Positions 6,638-10,192 of a stretch of 10,192 nt of DNA are shown here, one piece after another. Position 1 is the first letter of the stretch, and each line of letters begins with the position of its first letter. This DNA is from JBHJOF01 sp050330055. Lineage in GTDB: Bacteria > Pseudomonadota > Alphaproteobacteria > Kiloniellales > JAKSDN01. The position numbers and the translations under genes are program-made. The DNA lies in the NCBI GenBank assembly GCA_050330055.1, contig JBHJOF010000010.1, forward strand, positions 1 to 10,192, given 5' to 3'. The notes beneath the pieces were generated by a model. That model worked only from the letters and a program-made list of their open reading frames with translations. It did no database searches and was not told the DNA's origin.

Positions 6638-7782
6638 CCGCTGGCGCTCCCGCCGACACTCCCTGCTGCACCTTGGGCCAGCAAGGCGCCGCCGCCGCGC
6701 CGCCGGGGCACGCGCAGCAGGACATAGGCGCTTCCCAGCATCGGCAGGAGCGGCCCCAGATACATCGCCGCGACGGCTTCGAGCCGGCGGTTGGCCAGGT
6801 CGTGCAGGGTGAGGGCCAGCGCCTCGAGCAGGGCGACGCAGAGAATCGCCACGATGATGCGGCGGGCCTGGCCGCGACGGTTGAACTCACCGGACAGCAG
6901 GGCGGCGAGCGCCACCATGATGAAGCTCAGGGAGTAGAGCGGCGCTACGATGCGCTGGTGCCCCTCGGCCACCAGCTCGCTGTAGTAGCGCTGGTCGTCG
7001 CCGGAGTTGTCCGGACGAAAGAGCTGCGGCAGGAATCGCTCCTTGGGTTCGCGCCAGCGCCCGTCCAGGCCGCCCTGGAGCTTGGAGATCTCCACTGTGT
7101 AGCTGTCAAAATAAAGCAGCGAAAGCCGGCCGGTCTCCTGCTGGACTTCCTGCCGGTTGCCGTTGACCATGAGGACGCGGGGGCCGCTTTCGCTGGTCAC
7201 CAGGGCGCCGCGCTCGGCCATCATGGTGATGGGGTGCTCCGGGTTCCTGTTGTCGTGCACCAGGATGCCGCGCAGCTCGCCATCAGGCGCGCGCTCGCGG
7301 ACATAGACCGTGATCTCGTCGGACAGTGTATTGAACATCCCCTCCTGCAGCAGCACCGCGGAGTAGTCATTGCGGATCTGGTGCTGCAGATCCTTGAAGT
7401 TGCGGAACGATAGCGGCAGCAGATAGAGCGTGATCGAATAGACCAGCAGGGTCACCACCAAACCGGTGACCAGCGCCGGGCGGGCGAGCTGGAGCTGCGA
7501 CATGCCCGAGGCGCGTAGAACCACCAGCTCACTGTCCATGGTCAGCTTGTTGTAGACGAAGAGCACGGCGCAGAAGGCGGCGATCGGCAACACGATGCCG
7601 AGGAAGCCCGGCAGCAACAGACCTACGAAGGAGAAGAAGGTCGTCGCCGGCAGGCCACGGTTGACGATGTAGTCGATCAGGCGCAGCGACTGGGTCAGCC
7701 AGACGGCGAAGGTCAGACCGACCGTCACCGCTGCGGTGACCAAGGCGAGCTGCTTCAGGATGTAGCGCGTGATCGAACGCAT
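6634..7782 (-). CDS. lptF: LPS export ABC transporter permease LptF
   Basis: 382-residue partner of LptG in the LPS extractor. It starts MRSITRYILKQL, the usual N-terminus of the family, at the ATG 7782-7780; the frame stays open for 59 more codons upstream, but that peptide is arginine/proline-rich and unlike the family. Membrane segments are at about 10-36, 48-77 and 100-123. A periplasmic beta-jellyroll domain covers about 130-275, with segments DEITVYVRERAPDGELRGI and YFDSYTVEI. Three more helices are at about 278-298, 307-330 and 335-357. The LptB-coupling helix motif SELVVLRASGMSQLQL is at 84-99. The C-terminus is a basic tail and a Gly/Ala/Ser stretch. It is the first gene of the leftward operon, divergent from pepA. 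LptB and LptC/LptA are not in the window. Confidence 0.95.
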   Translation of the reverse strand: MRSITRYILKQLALVTAAVTVGLTFAVWLTQSLRLIDYIVNRGLPATTFFSFVGLLLPGFLGIVLPIAAFCAVLFVYNKLTMDSELVVLRASGMSQLQLARPALVTGLVVTLLVYSITLYLLPLSFRNFKDLQHQIRNDYSAVLLQEGMFNTLSDEITVYVRERAPDGELRGILVHDNRNPEHPITMMAERGALVTSESGPRVLMVNGNRQEVQQETGRLSLLYFDSYTVEISKLQGGLDGRWREPKERFLPQLFRPDNSGDDQRYYSELVAEGHQRIVAPLYSLSFIMVALAALLSGEFNRRGQARRIIVAILCVALLEALALTLHDLANRRLEAVAAMYLGPLLPMLGSAYVLLRVPRRRGGGALLAQGAAGSVGGSASG

Positions 7783-7822
7783 AGGCCTTGGCTTTGGTCT
7801 CTGGAGCTTCGGTGATAGCCGC

Positions 7823-7851
7823 AGTATCGGAAACTCGTCCAGGCTTTTCAC
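7823..7851 (-). promoter_or_regulatory. Possible promoter of the lptF-lptG-lptD-surA-rsmA operon
   Basis: Read leftward, GTGAAA (7851-7846) and GATACT (7828-7823) are 17 bases apart, each matching sigma-70 boxes at 4 of 6 positions. The predicted start near 7816 would leave a leader of about 35 bases before the lptF ATG. It is the best pair I could find upstream of lptF, but the match is modest. Confidence 0.3.
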
Positions 7852-7939
7852 GCGCTTTTTGACCCGGTGACGGCGCCTGGCCGCAGTGCCGGCCGAGGTA
7901 CCGGAAGGGCGGACCCCGGTCCCCGGACACCTACAAGCA

Positions 7940-7968
7940 TTGACAGGGGTCGCGCACAACCGCTATCG
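7940..7968 (+). promoter_or_regulatory. Probable pepA promoter
   Basis: A perfect -35 hexamer TTGACA (7940-7945) is followed after 17 bases by CTATCG (7963-7968), or after 18 by TATCGC. CTAT at the -10 fits the relaxed -10 seen in alphaproteobacterial housekeeping promoters. Transcription would start near 7975 and give a leader of about 145 bases before the pepA ATG. Confidence 0.45.
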
Positions 7969-8121
7969 CAGTAGCAGATTCCCGGTCGGCCGCGTCGTTG
8001 CGCCTTGCCCTGGGCGCGCCATCAGCGCCTGGGCCGGCTCGATGCGCCGGCGGCTTGCTGTGAACCCGGCTACCGGGGAGGCCCGACCAATAAGAGGCCC
8101 GGCTACTAGAGAGGATTGTCC

Positions 8122-9639
8122 ATGAAGATCGCCTTTGCGCCCCTGGGAAGCCCGAAAAGCGGCGCGATCGCCGTCGGCGTCCTGGCCGACTCCAAGCTGC
8201 CCGCCGGCACGGCCGCCCTCGACAAGACCTGTGGCGGGGCGCTGAGCCGCGCCCTCAATGCCAGCAGCCGCTTCAAGGGCAAGCAGGGGCAGTTCCTGGA
8301 GGTCGTGACGCCGCCCGGGCTGCCGAACAGCCGGGTGGTTCTCTGCGGACTGGGCAATCCGGCCGAGCTCAAGGATATCGACCTGGAGAACATCGGCGGC
8401 GGACTCGTGGCGCTGCTTAACAAGGCGGGCGAGAAGGAGGCCACGGCCCTGGTCGGCAAGCTGCCCGGCAGGGGGCCCAAGCCGGCGCATCGCGCGGCAC
8501 ACTACGCCATGGGCGCGCTGCTGCGCTCCTACCGCTTCGACAAGTACAAGACCAAGGAGAAGCAGGAGGCCAAGCCGAGCCTGACCAAGCTCACGGTGAT
8601 GCTCGACGACCCCAAGGCAGCGGCCAAGGCATTCGCTCCCCTGGAGAAGGTCGCCGAGGGCGTGTTCTTCACCCGTGACCTGGTCTCCGAGCCGGCCAAC
8701 ATCCTCTATCCCAAGAGCCTCGCGGCCGAGGCCAGGTCGCTCAGCAAGCTGGGCGTCAAGGTCACGGTGCTGGGCGGGGCGCAGATGCAGAAGCTCGGCA
8801 TGGGCGCCCTGCTCGGCGTCGGTCAGGGCTCGGCCAACGAGCCGCAGCTCGTGGTGCTGGAGTGGAACGGCGCGCCCAAGAGCGCCGCGGGCAAAGCGGG
8901 CGGCAAGTCCGGGCCTTTGGCCTTCGTGGGCAAGGGCGTCACCTTCGACACCGGTGGCATCTCGATCAAGCCGGCCGCCGGCATGGAAGACATGAAATGG
9001 GACATGGGCGGCGCCGGCGTGGTGATAGGCCTGATGCGCGCGCTGGCCGGCCGCAAGGCCAAGGTCAACGCAGTCGGCGTCTGCGGCCTGGTCGAGAACA
9101 TGCCCTCCGGTGCGGCGCAGCGGCCCGGCGACATCGTGACCTCCATGTCGGGCCAGACCATCGAGGTGCTCAACACCGACGCCGAGGGGCGCCTGGTGCT
9201 GGCCGACGCGCTCTGGTACGTCCAGGAGAAATTCAAGCCGCAGATGATCGTCGACCTGGCGACGCTGACCGGCGCCATCATAATCTCGCTCGGCCACGAG
9301 CATGCCGGCCTGTTCAGCAACGACGACACGCTGTCGAAGCGTCTGACTGCCGCCGGCCAGGCGGTCGACGAGAAGCTTTGGCGCATGCCGCTCGGCGAGG
9401 CCTACGACAAGCTGATCGATTCCGACGCCGCCGACATGAAGAACATCGGCAACCGCACCGCCGGCTCGATCACCGCGGCGCAGTTCCTGCAGCGCTTCAT
9501 CAAGGACAAGACGCCCTGGGCCCACCTCGACATCGCCGGCGTCACCTGGTCGAGCAAGGACAAGGGCACCGCCGCCAAGGGCGGCACCGGCTTCGGCGTG
9601 CGCCTGCTCGACCGCCTGGTGGCGGACTACTACGAGTAG
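8122..9639 (+). CDS. pepA: Leucyl aminopeptidase (M17 family cytosol aminopeptidase PepA)
   Basis: 505-residue two-metal cytoplasmic exopeptidase that removes N-terminal residues, preferably leucine; the family forms hexamers. The N-terminal domain occupies about 1-160 and the catalytic domain the rest. Metal and catalytic residues align with the E. coli enzyme as I recall it: K271 and D276 in FVGKGVTFDTGG (268-279), K283 in ISIKP, D294 in KWDMGGA, D353 and E355 plus R357 in NTDAEGRL (351-358), then VDLATLTGA at 377-385. A lysine/glycine-rich loop (PKSAAGKAGGKSG) precedes the first motif. The start is ATG 8122 with AGAGAGGA (8108-8115) six bases upstream; an in-frame TTG at 8116 directly abuts that site and is unlikely. 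E. coli PepA also binds DNA in Xer recombination, but nothing here tests that role. The gene is divergent from lptF and upstream of holC. Confidence 0.97.
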   Translation: MKIAFAPLGSPKSGAIAVGVLADSKLPAGTAALDKTCGGALSRALNASSRFKGKQGQFLEVVTPPGLPNSRVVLCGLGNPAELKDIDLENIGGGLVALLNKAGEKEATALVGKLPGRGPKPAHRAAHYAMGALLRSYRFDKYKTKEKQEAKPSLTKLTVMLDDPKAAAKAFAPLEKVAEGVFFTRDLVSEPANILYPKSLAAEARSLSKLGVKVTVLGGAQMQKLGMGALLGVGQGSANEPQLVVLEWNGAPKSAAGKAGGKSGPLAFVGKGVTFDTGGISIKPAAGMEDMKWDMGGAGVVIGLMRALAGRKAKVNAVGVCGLVENMPSGAAQRPGDIVTSMSGQTIEVLNTDAEGRLVLADALWYVQEKFKPQMIVDLATLTGAIIISLGHEHAGLFSNDDTLSKRLTAAGQAVDEKLWRMPLGEAYDKLIDSDAADMKNIGNRTAGSITAAQFLQRFIKDKTPWAHLDIAGVTWSSKDKGTAAKGGTGFGVRLLDRLVADYYE

Positions 9640-9656
9640 GCCTTGATCGTCGAGAC

Positions 9657-9693
9657 GCCCCCTCGCACTTCGACAGGCTCAGTGTGAGGGGGC
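9657..9693 (+). terminator. Strong stem-loop after pepA, possible terminator
   Basis: GCCCCCTCGCACT (9657-9669) pairs with AGTGTGAGGGGGC (9681-9693) over 13 positions with one G-T wobble; the loop is TCGACAGGCTC. It begins 17 bases after the pepA stop and is followed by the moderately T-rich TTGAGTTTGTGG. It could stop pepA transcription, or be simply half of the repeat pair, in which case holC is cotranscribed. Confidence 0.4.
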
Positions 9694-9720
9694 TTGAGTT
9701 TGTGGCTCCGTCTAGCTTGA

Positions 9721-9763
9721 GCCTGTCGCCTCATCCTGAGCCTGTCGAAGGATGAGGACAGGC
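9721..9763. repeat. Second stem-loop of the pepA-holC repeat
   Basis: GCCTGT (9721-9726) pairs with ACAGGC (9758-9763), and CCTCATCCT (9729-9737) pairs with AGGATGAGG (9749-9757), with two unpaired bases (9727-9728). The 11-base loop GAGCCTGTCGA (9738-9748) is the exact reverse complement of the loop of the hairpin at 9657-9693. It ends 20 bases before the holC start. Confidence 0.6.
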
Positions 9764-9783
9764 AAGTCGCACGGCGCGCGCTC

Positions 9784-10192
9784 ATGACCGAGGTTCGCTT
9801 CTATCACCTGACCCGCACCTCGCTCGAGGCGGCCTTGCCGCAGATGCTGGAGAAGACGCTGGAACGCGGCCAGCGCGCCGTGGTGCTGGCGGGCTCACCC
9901 GAGCGGGTCGAGGCGCTCAACGCGTGGCTCTGGACCTACCGCGAGAATTCCTTCCTGCCGCACGGCTCGGCCAGGGACGGCTTCGCCGCCGAGCAGCCGG
10001 TCTGGCTCTCCGAGCGCGACGAGAATCCGAATCAGGCCGAGGCGCTGTTCCTGACCGACGGCGCGGTCTCCGGGCGGGTGGGTGACTACAAGCTCTGCGT
10101 CGTGCTGTTCGACGGCACCAGCGAGGCGGCGGTCAGTGCCGCCCGCGCCCAGTGGCGCGGCCTCAAGGAGGCCGGGCACGATTGCACCTACT
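9784..10192 (+). CDS. holC: DNA polymerase III subunit chi, 3' end outside window
   Basis: 136 codons are visible and the frame is still open at the right edge; the family is about 145-150 residues, so only a short tail is missing. It begins MTEVRFYHLTRTSLEAALP. The conserved features are LNAWLWTY at 45-52, SFLPHG at 56-61, QPVWL at 71-75, NPNQAEALFLTDG at 81-93, CVVLFDG at 105-111 and ARAQWRGLKEAGHDCTY at the end. In E. coli chi joins psi in the clamp-loader complex and links it to single-strand-binding protein. The start is set by the family N-terminus; the upstream region has no good Shine-Dalgarno, only an AGGACAGG inside the repeat hairpin about 20 bases away. pepA-holC order is common in proteobacteria. 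Confidence 0.95.
   Translation, partial: MTEVRFYHLTRTSLEAALPQMLEKTLERGQRAVVLAGSPERVEALNAWLWTYRENSFLPHGSARDGFAAEQPVWLSERDENPNQAEALFLTDGAVSGRVGDYKLCVVLFDGTSEAAVSAARAQWRGLKEAGHDCTY

Larger units (their letters stand above)
7783..8121. other. Divergent intergenic region between lptF and pepA
   Basis: 339 bases with no supportable gene. It carries a weak leftward promoter for lptF (7823-7851) and a better rightward one for pepA (7940-7968). The pepA leader contains small GC-rich stems, GCCGGC (8033-8038) with GCCGGC (8046-8051) and CCCGG (8065-8069) with CCGGG (8073-8077). It also has two interleaved direct repeats, CCCGGCTAC (8065-8073, 8098-8106) and GAGGCCCG (8078-8085, 8094-8101). I see no tRNA, riboswitch or small coding gene. 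Confidence 0.6.
9640..9783. repeat. Intergenic repeat: paired inverted CTTCGACAGGCTCAG elements
   Basis: The 144 bases between pepA and holC contain CTTCGACAGGCTCAG (9668-9682) and its exact reverse complement CTGAGCCTGTCGAAG (9736-9750), a 15-bp inverted repeat. A third partial copy, GAGCCTGTCG, is at 9719-9728. Each full copy sits in the loop of its own hairpin. I recall the core CTTCGACAGGCTCAG as a frequent intergenic repeat in many proteobacterial genomes, so this is probably a repeat insertion rather than a gene-specific site. Confidence 0.65.

Noticed and set aside
7783..7959. In-frame 59-codon upstream extension of lptF
   Set aside because: The peptide is Arg/Pro-rich and unlike the family, while MRSITRYILKQL at 7782 is a standard LptF start. 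The extension also covers the probable promoter.
8116..8121. TTG as the start of pepA, two codons before the ATG
   Set aside because: The Shine-Dalgarno AGAGAGGA ends directly at the TTG, leaving no spacer. The ATG at 8122 has a 6-base spacer.
7963..9525. A 520-codon open frame on the minus strand, antisense to pepA
   Set aside because: PepA on the other strand has all its catalytic motifs. This frame is a Gly/Arg/His/Leu-rich shadow with no recognisable domain.
9657..9763. Paired stem-loops considered as a tRNA-like or riboswitch structure
   Set aside because: The arms do not form a cloverleaf or any riboswitch core I recognise, and the core sequence looks like a dispersed intergenic repeat.

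Overview
This window is GC-rich chromosomal DNA with a housekeeping gene set whose order, pepA / lptF-lptG-lptD-surA / rsmA / gmk-yicC, is typical of Alphaproteobacteria. I infer an alphaproteobacterium, possibly Rhodospirillales-like, from that synteny and from protein style; no rRNA or tRNA is present to confirm it.

Layout. Positions 1-807 (+) hold the 3' end of yicC and the complete gmk. Positions 808-1032 are non-coding and lie between convergent genes; they are filled by a palindrome-rich composite repeat with terminal inverted repeats. Positions 1033-7782 (-) form one long run transcribed leftward: lptF, lptG, lptD, surA, rsmA. Positions 7783-8121 are a divergent regulatory region. Positions 8122-9639 (+) encode leucyl aminopeptidase PepA. 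Positions 9640-9783 are a second non-coding repeat made of two inverted hairpins with complementary loops. From 9784 to the right edge (+) runs holC, the DNA polymerase III chi subunit, cut by the window end.

How the genes work together. LptF and LptG are the inner-membrane permease halves of the LPS transporter and LptD is its outer-membrane translocon. SurA is the periplasmic chaperone that helps LptD and other outer-membrane proteins fold. The minus-strand run is therefore mainly an outer-membrane biogenesis operon, followed by an rRNA methyltransferase (RsmA) at its distal end. The usual alphaproteobacterial gene between surA and rsmA, pdxA, is absent here, with only 51 bases between the two. 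Gmk (GMP kinase), PepA and HolC serve nucleotide metabolism, peptide turnover and replication.

I found no prophage, insertion sequence, CRISPR array, toxin-antitoxin pair or defence system, and no evidence for a new multi-gene system. The points worth a second look are the two structured intergenic repeats, the missing pdxA, a possible internal surA promoter that affects its start, and the cysteine patterns of LptD and SurA.
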